Assembly (NCBI RefSeq): GCF_036237275.1
Contig: NZ_CP108352.1
Span: forward strand, 1,736,001 to 1,800,000
DNA: 64,000 nt
Direction of reading: 5' to 3'
DNA from: Streptomyces sp. NBC_01353
Lineage (GTDB): Bacteria; Actinomycetota; Actinomycetes; Streptomycetales; Streptomycetaceae
How positions within the stretch are numbered: position 1 is the stretch's first letter; the number at the start of each line of letters is the position of its first letter. This document shows positions 1 to 8,436 of this stretch, piece by piece. The translations under genes and the position numbers were made by a program. Below the pieces are notes generated by a model. That model saw only the letters and a program-made list of their open reading frames with translations. It did no database searches and was not told where the DNA came from.

Positions 1-1
1 C

Positions 2-76
2 CCCACCGAGACGTACATCAAGGAGCGCGGCGGCGAGCAGCCCGGCCGCCCGGAGCTCAAGGAACAGGGGAAGTAG
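2..76 (+). CDS. C-terminal end of an upstream gene (partial)
   Basis: Only the last 24 codons are visible, ending in TAG two bases before the next start codon. The tail is strongly charged (it contains TYIKERGGEQ and ends ELKEQGK). The frame and tight spacing show that it is cotranscribed with the acyl-CoA dehydrogenase. In Streptomyces this type of dehydrogenase usually ends an ethylmalonyl-CoA pathway operon, so a dehydratase, lyase or mutase of that pathway is likely upstream. The fragment itself does not let me choose. Confidence 0.55.
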   Translation, partial: PTETYIKERGGEQPGRPELKEQGK

Positions 77-78
77 CC

Positions 79-1284
79 ATGGCCCGACTCGCCCAGACCG
101 CCGGGCTCACGGACGTCCAGCAGGAGATCCTCAAGACCGTCCGGGAGTTCGTCGACAAGGAGATCATCCCGGTCGCGACCGAGCTGGAGCACCGCGACGA
201 GTACCCCCAGCAGATCGTCGACGGGCTCAAGGAGCTCGGCCTCTTCGGTCTGATGATCCCCGAGGAGTACGGGGGCCTGGGTGAGTCGCTGCTCACCTAC
301 GCGCTCTGCGTGGAGGAGATCGCCCGTGGCTGGATGTCGGTCTCCGGCATCATCAACACGCACTTCATCGTCGCGTACATGCTGAAGCAGCACGGCACCC
401 AGGAGCAGAAGGACTACTTCCTTCCGCGGATGGCGGCCGGCGAGACGCGTGGCGCCTTCTCGATGTCGGAGCCCGGCCTCGGCTCGGACGTGTCGGCGAT
501 CACGTCCAAGGCGGTCAAGGACGGCGACGAGTACGTCCTCAACGGCCAGAAGATGTGGCTGACGAACGGCGGAACGTCAACGCTGGTCGCCGTTCTCGTC
601 CGAAGTGACGAAGGACACCCCGAGGGCACGGCGCCCCACAAGTCGATGACGACCTTCCTCGTCGAGAAGGAGCCCGGCTTCGGAGAGGTCCGCCCCGGCC
701 TCACGATCCCCGGGAAGATCGACAAGATGGGTTACAAGGGCGTCGACACCACCGAACTCATCATGGACGGACTGCGCATTCCGGCCAATCGGGTACTCGG
801 CGGCACCACCGGCCGAGGGTTTTACCAAATGATGGACGGCGTCGAGGTCGGTCGCGTGAATGTCGCAGCTCGTGGCTGCGGTGTCGCACAGCGTGCCTTC
901 GAACTGGGTGTCTCGTACGCCCAGCAACGTCACACTTTCGGCAAGGCGATCGCCCAGCACCAGGCGATTCAGTTCAAGCTCGCCGAGATGGCTACCAAGG
1001 TCGAGGCCGCTCATGCCATGATGGTGAATGCAGCACGCAAAAAGGACTCCGGGGAACGAAACGACCTCGAAGCGGGGATGGCGAAGTACCTCGCCTCCGA
1101 ATACTGCAAGGAAGTCGTCGAGGACGCCTTCCGTATCCATGGCGGGTACGGGTTCTCGAAGGAGTACGAGATCGAGCGCCTCTACCGCGAGGCTCCGATG
1201 CTGCTCATCGGCGAAGGTACCGCCGAGATCCAGAAAATGATCATTGGGCGCAGGCTGCTCGAGGAGTACCGATTCCAGGGCTGA
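79..1284 (+). CDS. acyl-CoA dehydrogenase
   Basis: FAD-dependent acyl-CoA dehydrogenase of 401 residues, the normal family length; it oxidises an acyl-CoA to the 2-enoyl-CoA and passes electrons to ETF. The flavin/substrate signature FSMSEPGLGSD is at about 127-137. Near the C terminus, GEGTAEIQ (about 378-385) carries the glutamate that acts as catalytic base in this family (E379). The start is the ATG at 79, preceded by AGGGGAAG. It follows the upstream gene by two bases, so it is in the same operon. Given the usual Streptomyces context (a crotonyl-CoA carboxylase/reductase and ethylmalonyl-CoA operon next to psd-pssA), methylsuccinyl-CoA dehydrogenase is a reasonable inference, not shown here. 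From roughly 770 onward codon use is less GC3-biased than in the neighbours. Confidence 0.9.
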   Translation: MARLAQTAGLTDVQQEILKTVREFVDKEIIPVATELEHRDEYPQQIVDGLKELGLFGLMIPEEYGGLGESLLTYALCVEEIARGWMSVSGIINTHFIVAYMLKQHGTQEQKDYFLPRMAAGETRGAFSMSEPGLGSDVSAITSKAVKDGDEYVLNGQKMWLTNGGTSTLVAVLVRSDEGHPEGTAPHKSMTTFLVEKEPGFGEVRPGLTIPGKIDKMGYKGVDTTELIMDGLRIPANRVLGGTTGRGFYQMMDGVEVGRVNVAARGCGVAQRAFELGVSYAQQRHTFGKAIAQHQAIQFKLAEMATKVEAAHAMMVNAARKKDSGERNDLEAGMAKYLASEYCKEVVEDAFRIHGGYGFSKEYEIERLYREAPMLLIGEGTAEIQKMIIGRRLLEEYRFQG

Positions 1285-1453
1285 TTGTCGCATTTGGGTC
1301 GGTTTGGCCGCGAAGAAGATCACACCCTGTCATCGTCTTCCGGCCGCCGACTCGGCTTCTGGCTTGCCCAGTTGCGGCCCGCAACCGATAGCATCGCCCG
1401 AAAGCCGCCGTCCCCCGTTGCCAGTGCGGCATCATCCGCTACGAAGGTCATCC

Positions 1454-2110
1454 ATGCCCCACAGCCAAACCTCTGCACCTCGCGACAGCCTTGCCGGCGT
1501 ACGCATCGCACGCGGAGCATCGCCGTGGCTTCTGCCGACCGTCGCCACCGCGGCGCTGAGCCTCGTGCGTGCGCGCAGGTCTCGGCGTGCCGCGGCCATC
1601 GCCGTGCCCACCACCGCCCTGGCGGCGGGCATGCTGTGGTTCTTCCGCGACCCCGAGCGCGAGATCGCTCAGGGCCGGGTCATCTCCCCCGCCGACGGCG
1701 TGGTGCAGAGCATCATGCCGTGGAAGGACGGGCGCACCCGGGTCGCCATCTTCATGAGCCCGCTGAACGTCCACGTCAACCGCGCGCCGCTCGCCGGCAC
1801 GGTGACGTCCGTGGAGCACGTCCCCGGTGGGTTCGTCCCGGCGTTCAACAAGGAGAGCGAGAACAACGAGCGCGTTGTCTGGCACTTCGACACCGAGCTC
1901 GGTGACATCGAGATGGTGCAGATCGCGGGGGCCGTGGCCCGCCGCATCGTGCCGTACATCCCGCAGGGGACGAAGGTCGAGCAGGGCGAGCGCATCGGTC
2001 TGATCCGCTTCGGGTCGCGCGTTGACATCTACCTTCCGGAAGGTGTCGACGTCGCCGTCGAGGTCGGTCAGACCACGACCGCGGGGGTGACTCGCATTGA
2101 CCGTGATTGA
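1454..2110 (+). CDS. psd: phosphatidylserine decarboxylase proenzyme (short form)
   Basis: Pyruvoyl-dependent enzyme that decarboxylates phosphatidylserine to phosphatidylethanolamine at the membrane. The 218-residue size fits the short bacterial Psd class. An N-terminal hydrophobic stretch (about 20-55) precedes the catalytic part, which contains SPADGVVQSI and NVHVNRAPLAG. RFGSRVD (about 185-191) holds the Gly-Ser self-cleavage site (G187/S188), whose serine becomes the pyruvoyl group. I start at the ATG at 1454; the frame stays open further upstream but that sequence is unlike protein. The 3' end overlaps the TTG start of pssA, so the two consecutive steps of PE synthesis are translationally coupled. 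Confidence 0.92.
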   Translation: MPHSQTSAPRDSLAGVRIARGASPWLLPTVATAALSLVRARRSRRAAAIAVPTTALAAGMLWFFRDPEREIAQGRVISPADGVVQSIMPWKDGRTRVAIFMSPLNVHVNRAPLAGTVTSVEHVPGGFVPAFNKESENNERVVWHFDTELGDIEMVQIAGAVARRIVPYIPQGTKVEQGERIGLIRFGSRVDIYLPEGVDVAVEVGQTTTAGVTRIDRD

Positions 2111-2969
2111 TCCCGACACCCGGGCCGCCGACTGGGCCGCCGACGGCGATGTGGAGGAGGCCGATGAGGCCGAGGAGATGCCTCTGTCGTTGAGGCTGTC
2201 CATAGCGGACGCCCTCACGCTCGGTAACGCCACGTGTGGATTCATGGCGGTGTACTTCACCACCACGGGCATCCTCATCCCGCACCTCACGGGCAGCACC
2301 GAGACCGGCATGGCGCGCAACAGCGCTGCCACCGCCGTGATCCTGATGCTCGCCGCGGCGATCTTCGACCTGTTCGACGGCATCGTGGCGCGCAAGCTGC
2401 GCTCGTCCCCGATGGGTGCCGAGCTCGACAACCTCTCGGACCTGATCAGCTTCGGTCTGGCCCCGGCCTACTTCGTGCTCGTGTACGGCATGGTCACGCC
2501 CGGCGCGCAGCAGAAGGTCTCGGCGGTGGCCGCGATCGTGGTGCTGCTCGCAGTGGTGCTGCGGCTGGCGAGATTCTCGTGCGTGACCTTGAAGGACGGC
2601 ATGTTCCAGGGCATGCCGAGCCCCTTCGGTGCGCTGACGGTGGTCTCGATCGTGCTCCTGGAGCTGCCGTTCATCCCGACGCTGCTCGCGATCATCGGTG
2701 TCGCGTGGCTGATGGTGAGCCGGGTCGAGTACCCCAAGCCGCGGGGCGTCCTCGCGGTGGCGATGCTCGCCTGGATCGTCGGAGCCATGGGGATGCTGGC
2801 TGCCTGGGCGTTCGACGCGCCGGGCGGACAGTTCCTGCTGCAGGCCGGTTGCGCCCTGCAGGTGGTGATGGGCGCCGTGATCCCCCTCTTCGCGACGGCC
2901 CGTCGGGTGAACACCTTCCGCGGCAACCGCCGCGAGGCGCGCCAGGCGCAGGCGGCTCAGCTGCCGTAG
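2097..2969 (+). CDS. pssA: CDP-diacylglycerol--serine O-phosphatidyltransferase
   Basis: Integral membrane enzyme making phosphatidylserine from CDP-diacylglycerol and serine, the substrate of the adjacent psd product. The CDP-alcohol phosphotransferase signature DxxDGxxAR-x8-GxxxDxxxD is complete at about residues 91-115 (DLFDGIVARK through DNLSD). Several hydrophobic spans follow. The start appears to be TTG at 2097, with GGGGGTGA six bases upstream; a GTG two codons later is the alternative. It overlaps the psd stop by 14 bases. The soluble N terminus of about 30 residues is rich in Asp, Glu and Ala. A strong hairpin follows at once. Confidence 0.93.
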   Translation: MTVIDPDTRAADWAADGDVEEADEAEEMPLSLRLSIADALTLGNATCGFMAVYFTTTGILIPHLTGSTETGMARNSAATAVILMLAAAIFDLFDGIVARKLRSSPMGAELDNLSDLISFGLAPAYFVLVYGMVTPGAQQKVSAVAAIVVLLAVVLRLARFSCVTLKDGMFQGMPSPFGALTVVSIVLLELPFIPTLLAIIGVAWLMVSRVEYPKPRGVLAVAMLAWIVGAMGMLAAWAFDAPGGQFLLQAGCALQVVMGAVIPLFATARRVNTFRGNRREARQAQAAQLP

Positions 2970-2978
2970 CGGTACGTG

Positions 2979-3023
2979 TACGAGGAAGGGCCCGGAGACA
3001 TGGTCTCCGGGCCCTTCCTCGTA
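2979..3023. terminator. perfect 21-bp hairpin terminator between convergent genes
   Basis: Arms 2979-2999 and 3003-3023 are exact reverse complements around a three-base loop, starting ten bases after the pssA stop. There is no T-tract, which is usual for strong Streptomyces terminators. It lies between rightward psd-pssA and the leftward transporter operon and could act in both directions. Confidence 0.85.
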
Positions 3024-3216
3024 CTGTCGGCCGCCCAGGGGCGGTCTTCTTCGGCTCGTCGCCCAGTCGATCAGCCGGGGTACGCCGGACGACGGGCGGC
3101 GCCCTCCGGGCCCGAGGCGCGACGAACGTCCGGGCACGCGGGAGCGGACGGAGCCCCTCGTACCCGTCGTGGCGGACGGGCTTCGCCGCCGAGCGCGGCT
3201 GACGGGCGCGGACAGC

Positions 3217-3259
3217 ACGGATCGCCCCGCCGCGCGGGCTGCGCGACGGGGCGATCCGT
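3217..3259 (-). terminator. hairpin terminator of the liv operon
   Basis: A 13-bp perfect stem (3217-3229 with 3247-3259) with a 17-base GC-rich loop lies 11 bases beyond the stop codon of the leftward binding-protein gene. Its position suits the end of the transporter operon transcript. Confidence 0.6.
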
Positions 3260-3269
3260 ACCTCTGGGG

Positions 3270-4541
3270 TCAGCCCGCCTTCGGGGTGAAGCCCTTCGCC
3301 GCCTCGGAGACCTCCGGCTGGCGGACCGTGCGCATACCGCCGGGGACCGTCTTGTCCGGCTGGAGGATGACCGACTCGCGGGACGACGGTGCCTTCGGGT
3401 CGCTGAAGTCGTGCTTGCCGAAGCCCGCGTCGTAGCTGTTGAGCGTCAGCAGCGCCTTGTCGATGCCCTCCCGGGTGAGGTCCTTGGAGGCGCAGGCCTT
3501 CTTCAGGGCCTCGCCGAAGACGCTCGCCGCGGTCCAGCCGGCCACGATGCCGTTGTCGAGGCTGTCGCTCGGGTACGCGGCCTTGTAGTCGGCGACGAGC
3601 TTCTTCGCCGCCGGGGTGTCCGCGCCGATGGGCAGGCTCGGGGAGGCGAACCAGTACATCTTCTCCAGCGCCGGACCGGCCTGGGTGCCGAGCAGCTGCG
3701 GTGCGAAGGCCGAGTTGTTGCCGATGATCGGCACCAGGAGCTTGGTCGCCGCGGCGACGCCGACCAACGAGGCGGCCTGACGCGGGCCCGCGCTGATGAC
3801 GATGCCCTTGACCCCGGCCTGCTTGAGCGCCGCCACCTGCGCCGACATGTCGTTGTCGGTGGGCTTGATCTTCTGCTCGACGACCGTGAGCCCCGCCTTC
3901 TCGGCCGCGTACTTCGAGCCGGCCAGCGCGTTCTCGCCGTAGTCGCCCTCGAAGTAGACGTGGCCGAGCTTGTCGCCCGACTTCAGGCCCTTCTCCTTGA
4001 CCAGGAAGTCGACGGCGTTGATCGTCTCGACGTCGTACGTGGAGCCGAGGACGCGGATGTACGGGGAGCCGAGCAGCGACGCCGACCAGGCCTGCGGCAG
4101 CACGAGCCCCTTGTCCTGGCCGTCGACGCGCTGCTTGACGGCGGCGACGAACGGGGAGCCGATGAACTGGGTGTAGCCGACCACCTTCGGTTCCAGCTCG
4201 GTGTAGGCCGACAGGGCCTTCTGCGGATCGTAGCCGTGGTCGCGGACCGTCAGCTCCAGCTGCCGGCCGCAGATCCCGCCGGCCGCGTTGACCTGCTTCA
4301 CGTACAGCTGCTGGGCCTGCGTGACGCTCTTGCCGAGCGTGGCGTACACCCCGGTCATGTCGGTGAGCGCGCCGAGCGCGATGGTCTTGTCGGTGACGCC
4401 CTTGCCGGCCTTCACCCCGCCCGCGCCGGTGCCGTTGTCGTCGCCGCTCTTGGCCTTGGAGCTGCAGCCGGCGGCGGTCAGGGCGACGAGGGTGGCGAGT
4501 GCGGCGGCCGTGGTTCTGGACGCCTGTCGTCGGTGGATCAT
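3270..4541 (-). CDS. branched-chain amino acid-type ABC transporter substrate-binding lipoprotein
   Basis: 423-residue periplasmic-binding-type protein of the Leu/Ile/Val (type I fold) family, anchored outside the membrane as a lipoprotein. Residues 1-26 are a lipoprotein signal ending in a lipobox (LTAAGC, C26). The mature part carries the family features GALTDMTGVYA near its start and an opened/closed-lobe sequence with YFEGDYGENA. The ATG at 4541 has GGAGG nearby and forms an ATGA overlap with the permease stop. It is the last gene of a livF-G-H-M-binding protein operon, an unusual but known order. Substrate could be branched-chain amino acids, but the family also takes up amides, urea and aromatic compounds. 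Confidence 0.88.
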   Translation of the reverse strand: MIHRRQASRTTAAALATLVALTAAGCSSKAKSGDDNGTGAGGVKAGKGVTDKTIALGALTDMTGVYATLGKSVTQAQQLYVKQVNAAGGICGRQLELTVRDHGYDPQKALSAYTELEPKVVGYTQFIGSPFVAAVKQRVDGQDKGLVLPQAWSASLLGSPYIRVLGSTYDVETINAVDFLVKEKGLKSGDKLGHVYFEGDYGENALAGSKYAAEKAGLTVVEQKIKPTDNDMSAQVAALKQAGVKGIVISAGPRQAASLVGVAAATKLLVPIIGNNSAFAPQLLGTQAGPALEKMYWFASPSLPIGADTPAAKKLVADYKAAYPSDSLDNGIVAGWTAASVFGEALKKACASKDLTREGIDKALLTLNSYDAGFGKHDFSDPKAPSSRESVILQPDKTVPGGMRTVRQPEVSEAAKGFTPKAG

Positions 4542-5641
4542 CGTTCCTCCCCAGAGGAGTGCGAGGGTCGGGCGGTTCGCTTGGGTTTCCGGGCGGCCAG
4601 CCGGACCAGGCCACCGGGCAGGAAGAGCACCACCGCGACGACGGCGGCGCCGTAGAGATAGCGGGCTGCCTCCCCCGGTGCGATCCCGCCCGTCCCGGGG
4701 GCGGAGACCAGGGGAAGCGCGTCGCTGTACCGGTTGAGGAGCTGCGGGAGCAGGGAGACGAAGACGCCTCCGATCACCGCACCGGCGACCGAACCGAGAC
4801 CGCCGATGACGATCATGGCCAGGTACTCGAGGGAGAGCAGCATGCCGAAGTACTCCGGCACGGTCCGCTGGAAGACCAGCGCGAGCAGGACGCCGGCGAG
4901 CCCCGCGTACATCGACGACAGGACGAAGACGGCGGCGCGGTAGCGGGCCACGGGGATGCCCATGACGCCGGCGGCGATCCGGTGGTCCCGGATGGCGTTC
5001 ATGGCGCGGCCGGGACGGCCGCGAAGGACTCCGCGGGCGAACAGGGCGCCCGCGAGGAGGAGGACGAGGCCGAGGTACCAGAGCTTCTCGGCGGAGCCGA
5101 AGGGCACCTGGGCGACGAGGAGCTCGCTGTCGTCGAAGGTGACGCCGAAGAGGCTGAGCGGGGGCACCGCGCGTCCGTTGAAGCCGCCCGTGAGGTCGTG
5201 GGCGTTGAAGAGGACGTGCTGGCCGATGAAGATCAGGGCAAGGGTGGCGATACCGAGGTACGCGCCGCGCAGCCGGGCCGCGATGGGGCTGAACACACCG
5301 CCCGCCAGGCCCGCGAGGGCGACGGCGAGGACGGCGGCGAGCCAGCCCGGCAGGCCGAATCCGGTGAGGTCGTCCTTCCCGTCGCCGGCGAAGGCGCAGT
5401 AGCCGTAGGCGCCGACGGCGAGGAAGAAGGCGTGGCCCATGGAGAGCTGGCCGGTGGCACCGGTCAGCAGGTTGATGCCGATGGCGCCGATCGCGGCGGC
5501 CATGGCGAAGAGCCCGGCCTGGAGCCAGAAGCGGTCCAGATAGAAGGGGAACGCGGCGAGGACGAGGCCGGCGACGGCCCATGCGTAGACGCGGGGTCGG
5601 GCGAGCGTGGCGACTCCACGGCGGGGAAGCGCGTCAGACAC
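4538..5641 (-). CDS. livM: branched-chain amino acid ABC transporter permease, LivM type
   Basis: 367-residue integral membrane permease with about ten hydrophobic spans. The N-terminal half includes GINLLTGATGQLSMGHAFF, typical of LivM-type permeases, and the EAA-like region is around GVMGIPVARYRAAVF. The start is GTG at 5641. It overlaps the stop of livH by eight bases and the start of the binding protein by four, so stoichiometry is probably set by translational coupling. It forms the channel with LivH. Confidence 0.9.
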   Translation of the reverse strand: MSDALPRRGVATLARPRVYAWAVAGLVLAAFPFYLDRFWLQAGLFAMAAAIGAIGINLLTGATGQLSMGHAFFLAVGAYGYCAFAGDGKDDLTGFGLPGWLAAVLAVALAGLAGGVFSPIAARLRGAYLGIATLALIFIGQHVLFNAHDLTGGFNGRAVPPLSLFGVTFDDSELLVAQVPFGSAEKLWYLGLVLLLAGALFARGVLRGRPGRAMNAIRDHRIAAGVMGIPVARYRAAVFVLSSMYAGLAGVLLALVFQRTVPEYFGMLLSLEYLAMIVIGGLGSVAGAVIGGVFVSLLPQLLNRYSDALPLVSAPGTGGIAPGEAARYLYGAAVVAVVLFLPGGLVRLAARKPKRTARPSHSSGEER

Positions 5642-6524
5642 GGGCCAGCTCCTTCGTGCCGAAGAGTCCGGCGGGGCGAATCAGCAGCACCGCGACCATC
5701 ACGAGATACGGGGCGAGGTCGCCGATGCCCCGGCCGAGGAAGGTCAGATCGCCCTGGTAACCGGTGGCGAGGGACTCGGTGACGCCGACGAGGAGTCCGC
5801 CGACGAGGGCGCCGGTGGTGGAGTCGAGGCCACCGAGGATCGCGGCCGGGAAGGCCTTCATCGCGGCGAACGAGGTGGTGCGCTCCAGGCCGGGGGTCGG
5901 GAAGACGGTGAGGAAGAGGGCGGCGACGGCCGCGAGTCCGCCGGCCACCGCCCAGGCGCCGAGCGAGACCCGGCCGAGCCGGATGCCCATCAGGGCCGCG
6001 GTCTCCTGGTTCTCCGCGGCGGCGCGCATGGCGACGCCCCAGGAGGTGTAGCGGAAGGCCAGCAGGAACGCGGTGATGAGCAGCGCCGCGGCGAGGAAGG
6101 CAGCGATCCGGGTCTGGGCGATCGTGACCGGGCCGAACGTGACGACGGCATCGCCCCAGGGGTCGCCGAGCGAGAGGATGTCCGTACCGATGCGGCGGGT
6201 CAGCTCGGTGGCCAGCAGGATGTCGACGCCGATGGTCACGATGGCGAGGACGCTGTGGTCGGAGCCGCGGTAGCGGCGCATCACGAGGAACTCGACGGCC
6301 GCGCCGACCAGGGCCGCGCCGCCGATGCCGACGAGCAGCGCCGGCCAGAAGCCGATGTCGTCATGGAGCACGGCGGTGAAGTACCCGCCGGCGAGCAGCA
6401 GGGACGCGTGGGCGAAGTTGACGACTTCGGTGGCGCGGAAGATCACCACGAAGCCGAGGGCGATGAGGGCGTAGATGGAGCCCAACGAGACGCCGTTGAG
6501 CAGGAGTTCGGCGAAGGTGGTCAC
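5634..6524 (-). CDS. livH: branched-chain amino acid ABC transporter permease, LivH type
   Basis: 296-residue membrane permease whose N terminus, LLNGVSLGSIYALIALG, is the LivH signature, followed by VVNFAHASLLLAGGYF. About eight hydrophobic segments are visible. The GTG start at 6524 overlaps the livG stop (GTGA), and its own end overlaps livM. Partner of LivM in the membrane channel. Confidence 0.91.
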   Translation of the reverse strand: MTTFAELLLNGVSLGSIYALIALGFVVIFRATEVVNFAHASLLLAGGYFTAVLHDDIGFWPALLVGIGGAALVGAAVEFLVMRRYRGSDHSVLAIVTIGVDILLATELTRRIGTDILSLGDPWGDAVVTFGPVTIAQTRIAAFLAAALLITAFLLAFRYTSWGVAMRAAAENQETAALMGIRLGRVSLGAWAVAGGLAAVAALFLTVFPTPGLERTTSFAAMKAFPAAILGGLDSTTGALVGGLLVGVTESLATGYQGDLTFLGRGIGDLAPYLVMVAVLLIRPAGLFGTKELARV

Positions 6525-7354
6525 TCGGCGGTCTCCTCTCCGAGATAGGCGCGGACGACCGCCGGGTCGTTCTGTACGTCGCCGGGGGCGCCGTCGGCGA
6601 TGCGACGGCCGAAGTCGAGGACGGTGACGGCGTCGGCGAGCCGCATCACCACTCCCATGTCGTGCTCGACGAGGACGATGGAGATCCCGAGGCTGTCGCG
6701 GACGCCGGCGATGACGGCGGCGGTACGACGGCGCTCGTCGGCGGTCATACCGGCGACGGGCTCGTCGAGAAGGAGCAGCTGGGGCTCCATGCAGAGGGCG
6801 CGGGCCAGTTCGGCCAGCTTCTGCTGCCCGTACGGGAGCGATCCGGCGGGCTGGGCGAGCTGCTTCTCCAGGCCGACGAAGGCGGCGATCTCGCGGACGC
6901 GGGCCCGGTGGCGGGCGTCCTCGCGGGCGGCTGAGGGCAGCCGGAGCCCGGCGGCGACGAAGCCGGTCCGGGTGAGCCGGTGGCGCCCGAGCATCAGGCT
7001 GTCCTCGACGGTGGCGCGGGGCGGCAGCGCGAGGTTCTGGAAGATACGGGCGACCCCGAGGTCTGCGATCTTGTGCGGGGGCAGGGCCGTGAGGTCGTGC
7101 TTGCCGAAACGGACGCTGCCCGAGGTCGCTTTGTAGACCCCGGAGAGGACGTTGAAGCAGGTGGACTTGCCGGCGCCGTTGGGGCCGATGACGGCGTGGA
7201 CGGTGCCGGGGCGGACGGTGAAGCCGACGGAGTCGAGGGCTGTCAGCCCGGCGAAACGGACGGTGAGGTCACGGACTTCGAGGGCGGGTACGGACACGGC
7301 GGTGGCCCGGTCCGCCTCGGCGGCTGCCTCGCCGGGGGGCGGGAGCTGGCTCAT
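6521..7354 (-). CDS. livG: branched-chain amino acid ABC transporter ATP-binding protein, LivG type
   Basis: 277-residue cytoplasmic ATPase. Walker A GPNGAGKST is at about 57-65, the signature region reads LPYGQQKLAELARAL, and Walker B is LLLLDEPVAGM; the H-loop is in IVLVEHDMGVVM. The GxxxGRxR-type C-terminal extension with the final VRAYLGEE is characteristic of LivG. A non-conserved Ala-rich leader of about 20 residues precedes the domain. The start overlaps the end of a 29-codon ORF (ATGA), and the end overlaps livH. Confidence 0.92.
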   Translation of the reverse strand: MSQLPPPGEAAAEADRATAVSVPALEVRDLTVRFAGLTALDSVGFTVRPGTVHAVIGPNGAGKSTCFNVLSGVYKATSGSVRFGKHDLTALPPHKIADLGVARIFQNLALPPRATVEDSLMLGRHRLTRTGFVAAGLRLPSAAREDARHRARVREIAAFVGLEKQLAQPAGSLPYGQQKLAELARALCMEPQLLLLDEPVAGMTADERRRTAAVIAGVRDSLGISIVLVEHDMGVVMRLADAVTVLDFGRRIADGAPGDVQNDPAVVRAYLGEETAE

Positions 7355-7440
7355 CGGTTCTCCCCACGGGACGGCATCGGGCGGGAGTCGGCGGCGCGCG
7401 GTGTGCGGCCGGCCGTGGGTGGTTCGGCGGTCGTCGTCAT
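7351..7440 (-). CDS. 29-residue ORF coupled between livF and livG
   Basis: Thirty codons from an ATG that overlaps the livF stop (ATGA, 7437-7440) to a TGA that overlaps the livG start (ATGA, 7351-7354). The peptide is rich in Thr, Pro, Arg and Ala, with no hydrophobic segment or recognisable motif. The double overlap would let ribosomes pass from livF to livG without falling off, so it may be a translational bridge rather than a functional peptide. Chance remains possible at this length; see findings. Confidence 0.45.
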   Translation of the reverse strand: MTTTAEPPTAGRTPRAADSRPMPSRGENR

Positions 7441-8255
7441 CGGCCGCCCTCCCAGCGGGCCAGGACCGGGTGCGTGGTGGCGGCGCCCGCCGCGTCGGCG
7501 GCGGCGTCCTCGTCCACGACGCCCAGGTAGCGGCGGCGGACCTCGTCGGAGGCGGCGAGTTCGGCGGCCGGGCCGGAGAGGGTGACCTCGCCGACCTCCA
7601 GAACGTACGCCCGGGAGGCGAGCCGCAGCGCGAGCGCCGCGTTCTGCTCGACGAGCAGCACGGCCGTGCCCTGGGCGTTGATCTCGCGGATGGTGTCGGC
7701 GATCCGGGCGGCCATCAGCGGCGCGAGGCCGAGCGAGGGCTCGTCCAGGAGCAGCAGTTTCGGTGAGGCCATCAGGGCACGCCCGACGGCGAGCATCTGC
7801 TGTTCGCCGCCGGAGAGCAGCCCGGCGCGCTGGTGGGCGCGCTCGGAGAGGACGGGGAAGAGTTCGTGGACCCGTTTCAGGGCCGCCGCCTTCGCGGCGC
7901 GGTCTCCCGGCGCGCCGAGCGCTCCCGCCCGCAGGTTGTCCTCGACGGTCATCCGGGCGAAGACCTGACGGCCTTCCGGCACCTGAGAGACCCCCGCGGC
8001 CACGATCCGGTCGGGTGCGAGCCCGCCGATCTCCCGGCCGCCGAGGCTGACGGCGCCGGAGGTGACGGCTCCGCCGTGGAACGGCAGAGTGCGCGAGATG
8101 GCCCGCAACAGCGTGGACTTGCCCGCGCCGTTGCCGCCGAGGACGGTGACGACGCTGCCCTCCGGCACGGCGAGCGACACCTGCCGCAGGGCGCGTACCG
8201 GTCCGTATCCCGCCGACAGGTCCGCCACCTCGAGGGCGAGTGCGGTACCTCCCAT
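7437..8255 (-). CDS. livF: branched-chain amino acid ABC transporter ATP-binding protein, LivF type
   Basis: 272-residue ATPase, second nucleotide-binding subunit of the transporter. Walker A GGNGAGKST is at about 40-48, the signature is LLSGGEQQMLAVGRAL, Walker B LLLLDEPSLGL, and the H-loop region is AVLLVEQNAALAL. The ATG at 8255 has GGGGAA just upstream and begins MGGTALALEVADLSAGYGP, the correct beginning of a LivF domain; the open frame upstream is not protein-like. It is the first gene of the operon and is divergent from a PucR/CdaR-type regulator. Confidence 0.92.
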   Translation of the reverse strand: MGGTALALEVADLSAGYGPVRALRQVSLAVPEGSVVTVLGGNGAGKSTLLRAISRTLPFHGGAVTSGAVSLGGREIGGLAPDRIVAAGVSQVPEGRQVFARMTVEDNLRAGALGAPGDRAAKAAALKRVHELFPVLSERAHQRAGLLSGGEQQMLAVGRALMASPKLLLLDEPSLGLAPLMAARIADTIREINAQGTAVLLVEQNAALALRLASRAYVLEVGEVTLSGPAAELAASDEVRRRYLGVVDEDAAADAAGAATTHPVLARWEGGR

Positions 8256-8366
8256 GGTTCCCCTTCCGTGGGCCCGTTCAATGGCGCTCACCCCAACACC
8301 GCGTGGGGCCGTGCGTCCACGTGCGGCGGCCGAAACGCTGCCGGTGACCAGCGGGCGCGGCGGTGG

Positions 8367-8384
8367 GTTGTGCACGCGCACAAC
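8367..8384. promoter_or_regulatory. inverted repeat, candidate operator in the livF/regulator intergenic region
   Basis: GTTGTGC-N4-GCACAAC, two perfect 7-bp half-sites, lies between the divergent livF and PucR/CdaR-type genes, 53 bases before the regulator start and 112 before livF. Position and symmetry suit a site for the adjacent regulator. No binding data; inference. Confidence 0.45.
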
Positions 8385-8436
8385 ACCGCGTGTCAGGGGC
8401 CTGTCGGGAAGGGGTGCGGGGTGGCATCCTCCGGGC

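Noticed and set aside
1244-1453. Extension of psd by 70 residues to a start at 1244
   Set aside because: The stretch overlaps the end of the acyl-CoA dehydrogenase gene and has no domain. The Psd fold begins at the ATG at 1454.
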